A DNA stretch of 64,000 nucleotides from Tullyiplasma multilocale ATCC 49900. Lineage in GTDB: Bacteria; Bacillota_I; Bacilli_A; Mycoplasmatales; Mycoplasmataceae. Of the stretch, positions 9,479-18,365 are shown piece by piece; the first letter of the stretch is position 1; each line of letters opens with the position of its first letter. The notes beneath the pieces were generated by a model that was not told the origin of the DNA, did no database searches, and saw only the letters and a list, made by a program, of their open reading frames with translations. The stretch lies in contig NZ_KI519557.1 of assembly GCF_000483165.1 (NCBI RefSeq), positions 141,135 to 205,134 of the forward strand. Direction: 5' to 3'. The translations under genes and the position numbers were made by a program.

Positions 9479-10092
9479 ATAACTCTAGAATAGATTTTGA
9501 TAATCAAATCAGAAAAGATCACAACCTTGAAATAATATCTGGAAGTGATGAAGCTGGTAGGGGAGCAATGGCTGGACCTGTTGTGGTAGCGACCGTTATT
9601 CTTCCAAGTGATTATCAAAATCCTTTAATTAAAGATTCTAAGAAAATTAATGAAGTTAACCGTAATAAACTTTATGAAGAAATTATTAAGATTGCACTTG
9701 ATTACAAAGTTGAGATATTTTCAGCACAGCAAGTTGATGAATTAAATCCGAAACGTTCTAGTGTATTGGGAATGATCAATTCAATTAAAAAGCTTAAAAT
9801 TAAACCTGAAATTTCCTTAATTGATGGTGAGAAATTAACTGAAGATGGAATTAATTCAATTCAATTAATAAAAGGTGATGATAAATCTCAAACTATTGCA
9901 GCCGCTTCGATCATTGCAAAAGTTACGAGAGATCGCATGATGATTGAATATGCTAAACAATTTCCTAACTATGATTTTGATAAACATAAAGGGTATTGTA
10001 CTAAAGGACATTATCAAAAATTAGATGAAAATGGGATAACTGAAATTCATAGAATTAGTTATAAACCTGTATATGAAAGAATAAAAAAGTAG
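9472..10092 (+). CDS. rnhB: Ribonuclease HII
   Basis: A 206-residue enzyme that cuts RNA in RNA-DNA hybrids at misincorporated ribonucleotides. The catalytic DEAGRG (near residues 25-30), a central Asp in SLIDG, and AAASIIAKVTRDR with YDFDKHKGYCTKGH complete the active site. It overlaps rbgA by seven bases. Its stop codon lies in the 5' arm of the following terminator. Confidence 0.96.
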   Translation: MIDNSRIDFDNQIRKDHNLEIISGSDEAGRGAMAGPVVVATVILPSDYQNPLIKDSKKINEVNRNKLYEEIIKIALDYKVEIFSAQQVDELNPKRSSVLGMINSIKKLKIKPEISLIDGEKLTEDGINSIQLIKGDDKSQTIAAASIIAKVTRDRMMIEYAKQFPNYDFDKHKGYCTKGHYQKLDENGITEIHRISYKPVYERIKK

Positions 10093-10109
10093 TTTAAGCT
10101 ACTTTTTTT
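10083..10109 (+). terminator. Intrinsic terminator after rnhB
   Basis: AAAAAAGTAG, six-base loop, CTACTTTTTT. The 5' arm includes the rnhB stop codon. Confidence 0.85.
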
Positions 10110-10172
10110 GATTTTAATTTAAATTTCTTTTTGAAAATTGGTAAATAATTTTATTTTTTTCCTAAAACTATA

Positions 10173-10184
10173 TGCCGAAAGGCA
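10173..10184 (+). promoter_or_regulatory. Small GAAA-capped hairpin before the SSB-like gene
   Basis: TGCC, GAAA tetraloop, GGCA, a few bases before the AAGGAG site of the next gene. It may stabilise the 5' end or modulate initiation. It is short, so chance is possible. Confidence 0.35.
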
Positions 10185-10199
10185 CAAAAAAGGAGTTAT

Positions 10200-10505
10200 A
10201 TGAATCTAGTAAATATTATCGGTCAGTTAGAAGGTGATGCTGACATTGTATACGAATCTAAAAATGGAGAAAAACGTCTATACAAATTTACCATTAAAGT
10301 TCCGAAGAGCTTTAAAAACAAGGACGGCGAAATTTTAGATGATTATATTAATGTGAAAGCATGATCTAGTATCGTAGAAGATGATGGCATCTTACATGAT
10401 CAAGCAGTAGTTGGAGTGGAGGGTAGAATTCAATCGTTTGCAAATAATGATATGAGTGCATATTACAATGAAGTTGTTGCAAACAGAATTCTATATTTAA
10501 ATTAA
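10200..10505 (+). CDS. Small single-stranded-DNA-binding (OB-fold) protein
   Basis: A 101-residue protein. The start MNLVNIIGQLEGDADI, a YKFTIKVPKSF strand, DYINVKAWSSI (TGA-encoded Trp) and a final VEGRIQSF strand follow the SSB/PriB OB-fold pattern. It lacks the acidic C-terminal tail of the main SSB. It is probably the second, shorter SSB found beside DNA-uptake genes; here it overlaps dprA by one base (TAATG). AAGGAG precedes the ATG. A ssDNA-binding role with DprA is an inference. Confidence 0.75.
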
Positions 10506-10729
10506 TGGATTGAGTATTATTATTTTTCACTTTGAAATATAATGGTGACTGAGAAAAGATTTACAAAGCTTTGGAAGCTAAAGAGAAAATTGAACCAGTA
10601 GATTTAGAAGAAATTAAAAAAACATATTCTGGAAATTTCTTAGCTATTACAAATCCTTTGTATCCTAATCATTTAAAACACTCAAACAATACAGTGAACC
10701 CAAAAAGTAAGTTTTTAATGTTATTTTAA
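10505..10729 (+). pseudogene. dprA: dprA, 5' fragment (interrupted by mobile element)
   Basis: The N-terminus of a DprA/Smf-like protein, which loads RecA onto incoming single-stranded DNA. The genuine part runs from ATG 10505 to base 10694 (MDWVLLFFTLKYNGDWEKI, then TNPLYPNHLKHS). From 10695 the frame reads into the terminal repeat of a mobile element and stops at 10727-10729 after 11 foreign codons. The gene continues at 15571. Joining base 10694 to 15571 gives one open frame of 313 residues through the PPFVIFFDG motif. The 74-residue product made now lacks the whole Rossmann domain. Confidence 0.85.
10695..10709 (+). repeat. Left terminal inverted repeat
   Basis: TGAACCCAAAAAGTA; matches the reverse complement of 15555-15570 except for one C in a run. 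Confidence 0.75.
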
Positions 10730-10751
10730 AAGATTTTAGGGTCTTTTTTTA
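10727..10751 (+). terminator. Possible terminator inside the left end of the element
   Basis: AAAAGA, loop TTTTAGGG, TCTTTTTTT. It would stop dprA-side transcription from entering the transposase gene. The stem is short. Confidence 0.45.
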
Positions 10752-10815
10752 TTTATTAAAAAATAGTACTATCTTACTATAGAAAAAAAAGTATCCATTT
10801 TTAAAAAGGGAGATT

Positions 10816-12036
10816 ATGCCGGTAAGTAAATATAATAAGACATTTAAAATAAAAATTGCGAAACTGCACTTAGATAAAAAACTAAGCATGCGTTTTATAT
10901 CTGAGAAATATAATATACCTATTTCCACGGTCTGAGGATATGTAGATAAGTATAAAAAAGGGATCTTTGATGATGGTAATGGTTTGAGAAAGAAGAAGAA
11001 CCTTTTTCCCGATGAGAAATATAGGTTGTTAAAAATGAATTACGACTATCTTAAAAAAACTAATAAAGAAAAATTAATATATATAAAGTATATCTATGAA
11101 AATGACAAAACCAATCTAAGTATTAGTGAGTTATTAGACACTTTCGATATCAAAAAAAGTTATTGAGATAAATACAAAAATTTAGATTATAAAAAAGATG
11201 ATCTGGAGCTATTGATTTTAATAAAAAAAATATTTGAGGATAGTTTAAATCAATTTGGATATAGAAGGATCACTGAAGAATTGAAAACAAAATATAATAT
11301 AAATGTTAATCATAAAAAAGTGTATAGAATAATGAAGGAAAATGAAATTATATCAAATTATGTTATTAAGGCTAAAAAATCTTCTAGATATTCGAAAGCA
11401 TCGAAAGAAAGTAAAGGCAAATTTCCAGATTTAGTTTTAAGAAAATTTTCTAGTTCTGAAGAAAGGTTCAAACTTCTATTTACTGATGTCACATATTTGA
11501 TATTGAATGGTAAAAAAATGTATCAATCTTCGATTATGGATTCTTATAGTAAAAATATAATTGATTATAAGATAAGTGAAAGAAATGATATAAAGTTAGT
11601 TATGGATAATTTAAAATCCGCAGTAAAAAAAATAAAAAACAAAGGTTATTCAGTTGAGGGGATGATCATACATTCTGATAGAGGTTACCAATACACATCA
11701 AACGAATATGAAATTTTTAACCAAAAAAATGGAATATTAATAAGCATGGGAAAAAGTGGGGTTTGTGCAGATAACCTAGTTATAGAACAATTCCATTCAG
11801 AGCTAAAAAAAGGCACAATTCATAATAACAAATTTGAAACTATGGAAGAATATATTTTATTTGTGCATAAATGAATGAAATGATATATGAAGTATAAAGA
11901 TAAAAAATTTGAATTATCTAATAAAAACAAAAACTCACCTAGAAATAAATTTGTATCAAAAGAATATGATCAAAAAACTTTTTTTGAATTAATAAATAAT
12001 TTAAATGTGGAGGATTATCTATGGCAAAACAAATAA
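10816..12036 (+). CDS. IS3-family transposase (single fused ORFAB)
   Basis: A 406-residue DDE transposase read as one frame with TGA as Trp; most IS3 elements split this into orfA and orfB joined by -1 frameshifting. The N-terminus (about 10-48) is a helix-turn-helix (SMRFISEKYNIPISTVWGY). An HTH_21-like region (QFGYRRITEELK) lies near 145-175. The integrase core follows with D224 (TDVTY), D288 (HSDRGYQYTS) and E324 (NLVIEQFHSELKKG). The last two are 35 residues apart, the IS3 spacing. GGGAG precedes the ATG. It looks intact and could be active. Its end overlaps the next HTH gene by 16 bases. Confidence 0.93.
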
Positions 12037-12254
12037 ACTCTGTATTGAAAAACGCTATAATAAAAGAATGAGAAAAAACAGGGAAATCTTCTTATAAATT
12101 GGCAGATCAATTCTCTATTTCGAAATCATCAGCACATTATATAATCAAGAAACACAGGGATAATGCGAATGGAATATCTGCAAATCAATATGAAAAAAGA
12201 ATTAGGCACTTGATGGATTTTTTAAATTTAAAAAGAATCGGTAAAAATAAATAA
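12021..12254 (+). CDS. Small helix-turn-helix protein
   Basis: A 77-residue protein starting inside the last codons of the transposase in another frame, with GGAGG eight bases upstream. Residues about 22-45 (SSYKLADQFSISKSSAHYIIKKHR) form a clear helix-turn-helix. This is the same pattern as the transposase N-terminus, so it may come from an IS orfA or act as a regulator or accessory transposition protein. The overlap and strong ribosome-binding site indicate translational coupling. I know no close named family. Confidence 0.65.
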
Positions 12255-12552
12255 AATATTTCTAAGTTTGATGCGTTAGTAAGAATAAAATCTTTGGATA
12301 AAAATATTATAGTGAAATAAGTATGGATTCTACAATACCTTCAACTCTATCGATTAAAAATCCAGTTATTTCTCAAAACCTTGAGCAGTTGAATATAAGT
12401 GCTTAAATGATTTTAAAAAACTTAAAATTATATTGGGTCCCAAAAAGTATAAATAAAAAAAGAAAAATCATTTTTTATTTAGAAGTTAAATACATTTTCA
12501 AATAAAATTAACATATATTACTTATTTGAAAAGAATAAAAAAGGAGGATATT
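12255..12552 (+). other. Non-coding stretch within the element
   Basis: A 298-base gap. I see no supportable gene; a 27-codon ATG frame at about 12323 has no ribosome-binding site. It contains TTGGGTCCCAAAAAGTA (12433-12449), whose second half equals the element's terminal repeat in the same orientation as the left end. The final bases hold AAGGAGG for the next gene. Confidence 0.6.
12431..12450 (+). repeat. Internal copy of the terminal-repeat motif
   Basis: CCCAAAAAGTA at 12439-12449 matches the core of both ends. The preceding TTGGGTCCCAA is also a small palindrome. It may be the left end of a second, non-autonomous unit running from here to 15570. Confidence 0.4.
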
Positions 12553-13413
12553 ATGGATATAGTTACAGTACTACCAGAATTGATAGAATCAGCTGGAGCG
12601 GTAATTAAAATTGTATATGAAGCTGTAGAATTTTTTAGCAAAAATAAAAATAAAATTTCTAAAAAGAACTCTAAATTATTATTAAATTGAATTGAAGAAC
12701 AAAAAATAATAGAAAGGATAAAAGCGGTTGAAATTTTAGATGTTGATAAAGCTCAAAACATTTCCGCATCTATTGGACAATATATGTTTAACATATATCT
12801 GGATCCTTATCTTAATTTAAAAAAAGATATAATAAGATATGACTTTGATAACTTTATAGAAAATATAGAACATATTAGCTTTTATAACCAAATTACTTCT
12901 AAAGATATTGTATTCTTAAAAAATATTGTAAAAACTAGAGATAGATTACTAGTTATTAAAGAAGAATTTATTGAAGCGTATAAAACAAAGATGACTGATG
13001 ATTCTAAAGTTCGATTTGAAAAAACTATTAACTCACATTACCCCGATTTACTGAAGTCTGGATTTCACGAAATTAAAGTTATTAGTTATAAAAATATAGA
13101 ATATAAAAATAGTTCATTTGCTAATCCTAGTGTTATTTTCCAAGAAACAGAAGTAGAGAGAATGAATGGACATTTCGATCTCCCATTAGACAAAAAATAT
13201 ACAATAGTGGATTTTAATGATGTAACTATTGATTTAGAATATCATGATTACATTGAAGATTCTGAAGAAATTATATTTAGATTAGAATTTTCTGGACTGA
13301 TAAAAACAGCGAGCTACGGTGCTACTTTTGGACCCGCAAAAAATAGTTATTTTTATTTAACCAATAAAGGTCTTAAATTTTTAGAATTTATATATGGAAA
13401 AACATTTTATTAA
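12553..13413 (+). CDS. Unknown cargo protein, 286 residues
   Basis: I do not recognise this protein. It starts after AAGGAGG with MDIVTVLPELIESAGAVIK and is rich in I, K, N, D and Y. The N-terminal third is helical. The middle has strand-like segments (HEIKVISYKNIEYK). The C-terminus ends in YFYLTNKGLKFLEFIYG, which resembles the last helices of a winged-helix or DUF4393-like (Abi-type) protein. It has no membrane segment or catalytic motif I can name. Lying between the transposase and a restriction-modification pair, it could be a defence or regulatory protein, but that is inferred from position only. Confidence 0.7.
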
Positions 13414-13459
13414 TAACAAGTTGAGAGATAATATCACTCCATTGTATTTCCGTCTAATA

Positions 13460-13501
13460 AACAATATTGGTTGTATTTCGTGCGAAGAATATTGTTATAA
13501 T
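13460..13501 (+). promoter_or_regulatory. Dyad and -10 box before the methyltransferase
   Basis: AACAATATT (13460-13468) and AATATTGTT (13488-13496) form a nine-base inverted repeat with a smaller TTTCG/CGAA stem inside. TATAAT (13496-13501) overlaps its end. It may be a terminator for the upstream gene or an operator over the promoter. Further on, AAGAATATT occurs twice near 13550-13570. Confidence 0.4.
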
Positions 13502-13624
13502 TTAAAATTTAATAATAATTAATAATTCTACTGTACATAGAACTGAATTTAAGAATATTAAAGAATATTTAATAAATCTTTTATAAGATAATTAAATAAG
13601 ATAAAATTAAATTCAGAGGTATTT

Positions 13625-14506
13625 ATGAAAAGTAATGTTCTAGATCAATTTTATACAAATCCAATAATAGCTAATGCTTTAGTTAAAAAAACATTTGAAT
13701 TATTTCCTTCAATTAAAAAATATGTATTTCTTGAGCCATCAGCAGGAACTGGCAATTTTATAGAATCATTGATTTTATATGGAGTACCAAAAAATAAAAT
13801 TAAAGCCTATGACTTAGAACCTAAAGCTAAAAATAATTTAGGTGTTAAAATACATAAAAAAGATTATTTTGATTTAGTTATTAAAGAGAAAAAAATGGTA
13901 ACCATTGGTAATCCCCCATTTGGAGTAAGAGGGTCACTAGCTTTAGATTTTTTAAATAAAGCTTTAAATGAATCTGATTTAGTTGTAATGATATTACCTA
14001 ATATTTTTAATAGATATAGTGTTCAATCAAAAGTTGATAAGGATGCTAAATTGATTTTTTCTCAACAATTACAGGAAAAATCTTTTATACTGGATGATAA
14101 AAGTTATGGTGTAAAGTGTGTTTTTCAAATATGAACAAAAAAGATCAATACTTACAACAAAGATTTAAGAATAATTGACAAACCTATGATAAAACATCCC
14201 GATTTCGATACATGAATACACAATAACACAAAAGGTACACTTAAATATTTTGATAAAAAGAAATATGGTTGAGACTTCGCTGTTGTAAGGCAAGGATTTT
14301 ATGACTATGGTGAGAAAATAACAAATCCAAAAAAACTGATACAAAATCGACAATATTTTTTTATTAAATACAATACACCAATTGCAAAAGAAATAATTGA
14401 GCAGATTTCATTTGAAAAATTGAGCAAAACCAATACACAGGTACTTGGCTTCTCTACATCAGATTTTGTTAAAGAATATAGAATACTTAAAGGGGAAATA
14501 AAATAA
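13625..14506 (+). CDS. DNA adenine-N6 methyltransferase (type II R-M)
   Basis: A 293-residue methyltransferase. The SAM-binding motif FLEPSAGTGNF lies at 35-45 and the catalytic NPPF at 96-99, in the order of gamma-class N6-adenine enzymes. The region after residue 150 would be the target-recognition part. DQFYTNPIIANALV near the start is typical of DNA methylases. Trp codons are TGA. Its stop overlaps the start of the nuclease gene (TAATG). Together they form a two-gene restriction-modification system protecting against foreign DNA. The recognition sequence cannot be read from the protein. Confidence 0.88.
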
Positions 14507-15276
14507 TGTTATATAAACTATTCGAAAATATTTTAGAAAATAAAGATGTTTATACATCTGCTAATGATGGTACAAGATTTGAAGACAAATTAAGATCTAG
14601 GCTAAGAACAAATTTTTCTGAATTTAAAAAAAATGATATTTTTAATTTAGAAGGAATAGCTAAGAAAACAGCTGAAAAAAAATACAAAGAACTTAAAGAA
14701 AAGATATTATCTAAAAGCTCGGTTGAAATAGTTGAAAACCCTTTTGGTAAAATTGATAATTCATTTATATTTCAACCATATGGTTCTCAAAATTTTCCCG
14801 ACTTCTTAATTTTCACAAATGGATTTGTAATACCTGTGGAAGCTAAATTTTCAACTAATGAAAAAGAGGGGTCAAACAAACCAACAGAAAATTCAAAGCC
14901 GATGTGAAATTCGAATCTTCCTAAAGCGAATGCATTGTATATTTATGGTATAGCTGGTCTAAACATCACGTTTTTTATAGGTTCTGATGTTCTTTGTCAG
15001 GAGACTAGAGAAAAGCTATTGGGTTTTTGAGATAGATTGATAGAAGGTGATTTTGGTAAGATTTTCATCGAGGAAATAAAAATGTCAGAAAATCCTTTCG
15101 GATTTTATCCATACATAAGAAAAGCTTATGATCAAAAATTGACAGCATCTACATACACGTATAAAACTAAAGAAGGGGATATAAAAGTAGGTATCGAATC
15201 ATTCTTTAGTGACGGTTCAAAACAAAGGGAACAAAATCTTATTATTTTTTTAAAAAACATAGAAGATAAAAAATAA
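14506..15276 (+). CDS. Type II restriction endonuclease, PD-(D/E)XK
   Basis: A 256-residue protein with a clear PD-(D/E)XK core: P98-D99 in NFPDFLIF and E112-A-K114 in VIPVEAKF, separated by two predicted strands. This is the metal-dependent active site of many restriction enzymes. It is translated from an ATG inside the methyltransferase stop codon, the normal arrangement for a cognate nuclease. An N-terminal Glu (RFEDKLRSRL) could be the fourth active-site residue. Specificity is unknown. The frame is complete and ends before a strong terminator. Confidence 0.82.
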
Positions 15277-15303
15277 TATAAACTTTATTATATTCTTATC
15301 CTA

Positions 15304-15331
15304 AAAAAACACTCCTTAAGAGTGTTTTTTT
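15304..15331 (+). terminator. Intrinsic terminator after the R-M operon
   Basis: AAAAAACACTC, CTTAA loop, GAGTGTTTTTT with further T residues. Confidence 0.9.
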
Positions 15332-15374
15332 ATTAATTCTCATATTGGTTTTACAATTTATATACAATAAAAGG

Positions 15375-15462
15375 CGCTAAAAAAAGAGCCTAAGCTTTTC
15401 TTTTAGCGGAACACTTGTTCACATACTTAATTCCCAAAGTTATCTTTGATTAATTTAAGTAT
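15375..15462. other. Consecutive hairpins in the right end of the element
   Basis: Three dyads follow each other. CGCTAAAAAAAGAGC (15375-15389) pairs with GCTTTTCTTTTAGCG (15394-15408) around CTAA. GAACA/TGTTC lies at 15409-15420. ATACTTAA (15423-15430) pairs with TTAAGTAT (15455-15462), enclosing a CAAAG/CTTTG stem. The 294 bases from 15277 to 15570 hold no supportable gene. A structured RNA or a transposase-binding region is possible. Confidence 0.5.
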
Positions 15463-15554
15463 ACTTCCCCACCTTTGAAAAGAATAAGCTTTTTTACTAA
15501 ATAGCAACTTTTTTAATTTTAATTTTTTTATCTACCTAATGTTTTTTATTTGCC

Positions 15555-15570
15555 TACTTTTTGGGGTTCA
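15555..15570 (-). repeat. Right terminal inverted repeat
   Basis: TACTTTTTGGGGTTCA, the reverse complement of the left end at 10695-10709 apart from one extra G. dprA coding resumes at the next base. Confidence 0.75.
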
Positions 15571-16322
15571 TTCTACAACCACCATTCGTGATTTTCTTTG
15601 ATGGTTCAATATCATTATTAACTTCGTATCACCAAATAATTTCTTGTGTATCAGGAAATGAATACAATGATTATGGTTTATGAAGTATGAAAAAAATGGT
15701 AAAAGGATTAATCAAAGAAAATAGAATACTACTAATTGACTATGAAGATGGTCTAAGTAATGAAGTAATAGAAAATGTTATAGAAAGAAACGGCAGAGTC
15801 ATAATCTTGATAAAGGAACACTTGACTGATTTTATTTATAGAAATACAGAACTCATAAATAAAGTAAGAAGTATAGATTACCTATTAATTAGTGAATCTG
15901 ATGCAAATGTTTTAGACAAAGAAACAAACATGACAAACGAAAATGAAAACAAATCGAACACACAAACAAAAGATGCAGAATCAAAATCACAATCGAATCT
16001 TAATAAAAAAGTTTTTCCACATAATGAAGACATTCCTGATCAAAGGAATAATCTCCATCCTGAGGCAAATCCTCCTCTTAGTAAAAAAGACCATTCAAAT
16101 ACATCTAAAAGATTACAAGTTGGTTTATCAAAAGCTTTATTATTCTTACAAAATAGTGCTGAACCTAGTGTAAAAGATATTTTATATCTTGGCTTGGAAG
16201 AAGGTAAAGAGGTATTTTCTATTCCTGAAGAAATCAAGTCAAAATACATTGGCGGCAATTCATTTATAAGACAAGGAGCTAAGCTAACTTCTGATGTAAA
16301 AGATATATTAAATGATCTTTAA
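15571..16322 (+). pseudogene. dprA: dprA, 3' fragment
   Basis: About 250 codons that continue dprA. LQPPFVIFFDGSISLL and SGNEYNDYGLWSMKKMVKGL correspond to the PP.VLF..G and GSR..YG regions of DprA, and the end (EEGKEVFSIPEEI, then NSFIRQGAKL) to its VFAVPG and LI..GA.L motifs. There is no start at the junction. An internal ATG at 15687 lacks a ribosome-binding site. Between about 15900 and 16110 the chain is Asn/Ser/Lys-rich low complexity where DprA normally has its FP.RNR region. The family is weakly conserved in Mollicutes, so the protein may have been degenerate before interruption. Confidence 0.78.
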
Positions 16323-16333
16323 AAAGTATAATA

Positions 16334-16359
16334 AAAAAACTCACTTTATGTGGGTTTTT
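16334..16359 (+). terminator. Intrinsic terminator after dprA
   Basis: AAAACTCAC, TTTAT loop, GTGGGTTTT, with one G-T pair and a T run. Confidence 0.75.
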
Positions 16360-16419
16360 CATATATTAAAAGAACCTCGAAAGTGATAAAATCATTTTAA
16401 TATATAAGGAGGGTTTTAT

Positions 16420-18351
16420 ATGTTAGAAAAAGAACAAGTTGAACATGAACAACAAAAGCATGATGCTGTAATTGAAGAAACTTTCTCTGCCGCTAAAGGT
16501 GATGCTGAAAAAATGATGGCAATCGAAGAGCAAGAAAGACAATTAGCAAAAGCTGGTAAAAGTTCATTCTTCAAATTAGTCTTCAAGTACATGATTAAAA
16601 ATAAATTATGAACTGTAGGTATTTTGGTATCTGTTATTATAAATGCTGTTTGTACAGCAATGGGTCCAAAAATTATTCAACAACTTATGATCTCTATTAC
16701 TGATACTAATGGAACAATGACTGCTGAAGCAGCAAAAATCTGATGAGGTATTAGTTGACAAGGGGTTATCGGAATTCAAGTTGGGGTAATTTTATTGATG
16801 GGAGTAGCTATTTATACTTCTCAATGAATTGCTGGAATGTTAGGGAAACAAATCGAAATCGATTTGAGAAATGACATAGTTAAAAAATTAGTAGAGCTAG
16901 ATATGGCTTACTATTCAGATAAAAAAATTGGGGAAATCTTAACTAAAGTAGTATCAGATACTCAAATCTTAGGAGATCAAACTGGAATTATCCCAGTTAC
17001 TTTCTTAACTGCAGTATTAACACTATTCTCATCAATTATTGTTATGTTAACAATCGATTGAAGATTATCACTGATTACTGTGGGGGTATTCTTATTGATA
17101 TTTGCGTTATTCGCACTTTCATACTTACCACTTAAAAAACTAATTTACAGAATTCGTGAAGCTATCACAAGAATCAACGGTGATGTTATTGATAGAATCA
17201 ATACTGTTAAATTAATTAAAGCTTCAGGAACTGAAGAATTTGAATCAAGAAGATTCGAAGAATTACATGAAGAGTACTATGGAAAATATAAACAACTTAA
17301 CTTGTCACAATCAGTTATGATGTCTATCTTATTCTTAGGGGTAAACAGTATCCAAGTTATCATGATTGTAATTGCTGCTGCAATTTACAAAAATGATTCC
17401 CCAGGATTATTAATTATTCTTCCTTCATTAATTACAAGTATTGGAATGATGATTGGGCCAATTATGGCTTTACTAAGAGTTATGGTTGGGTTAATGCAAG
17501 CCACAACTTCTGCACAACGTATTGATGAAATTTTACAAGTAGAAGCAAGAATTGATAATGGTTTTGAAAAACAAGAAGGAATCGTAATTGATAAAATTGA
17601 AGGTGATATCTACTTTAAAGATGTAACTTTCTGTTATCCTGAAAAACCAGATAAAGTTATCCTGCCAAACTTTGACTTTACCCTAAAAGCTGGTAAGTCA
17701 TATGCCTTCGTTGGAGAAACTGGAGCTGGTAAATCAACAATCTCAAGATTATTATTAAGATTCTATGACCCAACAGAAGGTCAAGTGTTAATTAATGATG
17801 GAATTGATCTAAAAGATGTTTACTTATCAAGTTACTTAAACAACGTTGGTTATGTTGAACAAGAACCATCAATTCTATTAGGGAACATTTATGACAACGT
17901 AAGATACGGAAGATTTGATGCTACTGATGAAGAAGTAATTGAAGCATGTAAAAAAGCTGAATTAGACGGATTAATTCAAACATGACCAGATGGATACAAC
18001 ACAATCCTTAGAGAAAGAGGGTTCATGTTATCTGGTGGTCAAAAACAACGTTTAGTAATTGCTAGAATGTTCTTAAAAGATCCACAACTATTGATTTTAG
18101 ATGAAGCAACTTCTGCTTTGGATAACGTTGTTGAAAAAGAAATTCAAGCTAAGTTAGATGAATTGATGAAAGGTAGAACAACAGTTTCTATTGCTCACCG
18201 TTTATCTACAATTAAAAATGTGGATCACATCATTGTTTTAGGACCTGGAAAAGGGATTGTACAACAAGGTACATTCGATGAATTAAAAACTACACCAGGT
18301 CATTTTAAAAACTTATATGATGCTGGTCAATCAAAAAATGATAATAAATAG
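16420..18351 (+). CDS. ABC exporter half-transporter 1 (permease-ATPase fusion)
   Basis: A 643-residue protein. A charged, Gln/Glu-rich cytoplasmic stretch of about 55 residues precedes a six-helix exporter domain (about 60-365) and a nucleotide-binding domain. The latter has Walker A (GETGAGKST near 432-440), Q-loop (VEQEPSIL), signature LSGGQKQR, Walker B ([11 protein letters not shown]) and H-loop (IAHRLS). All motifs are intact. The next gene encodes a matching half, 14 bases away, so they probably form a heterodimeric type IV exporter of the MdlAB/LmrCD kind. The substrate (drug, lipid or peptide) is unknown. AAGGAGGG precedes the ATG. Confidence 0.93.
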
Positions 18352-18365
18352 AAAGGGAGACTAAA

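Larger units (their letters stand above)
10695..15570 (+). mobile_element. IS3-type element with restriction-modification cargo, inserted in dprA
   Basis: A 4,876-base element. Its ends are near-identical inverted repeats: TGAACCCAAAAAGTA at 10695-10709 and TACTTTTTGGGGTTCA at 15555-15570 (one extra G). It contains an IS3-family transposase, a small HTH gene, an unknown gene, an adenine methyltransferase and a PD-(D/E)XK nuclease, all on the plus strand. Removing exactly these bases restores dprA in frame. I see no clean target-site duplication: the flanks are ACAG and TTCT, with only a displaced shared TACA. The DNA is more AT-rich than its neighbours. A CCCAAAAAGTA copy inside (12439-12449) suggests the element may be composite. 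Confidence 0.75.

Noticed and set aside
10816-12036. Split IS3 orfA/orfB with programmed frameshift
   Set aside because: HTH and integrase core lie in one uninterrupted frame once TGA is Trp; no slippery joint is needed.
12323-12406. 27-codon ATG frame in the element's non-coding gap
   Set aside because: No ribosome-binding site and no recognisable content.
13549-13575. Short AAGAATATT direct repeats as a CRISPR or iteron array
   Set aside because: Only two AT-rich copies; no regular spacers. I saw no CRISPR array or rRNA gene anywhere in the window.
10691-15578. TACA near both element ends as a target-site duplication
   Set aside because: It is not adjacent to the terminal repeats on either side, and using it would leave dprA out of frame.
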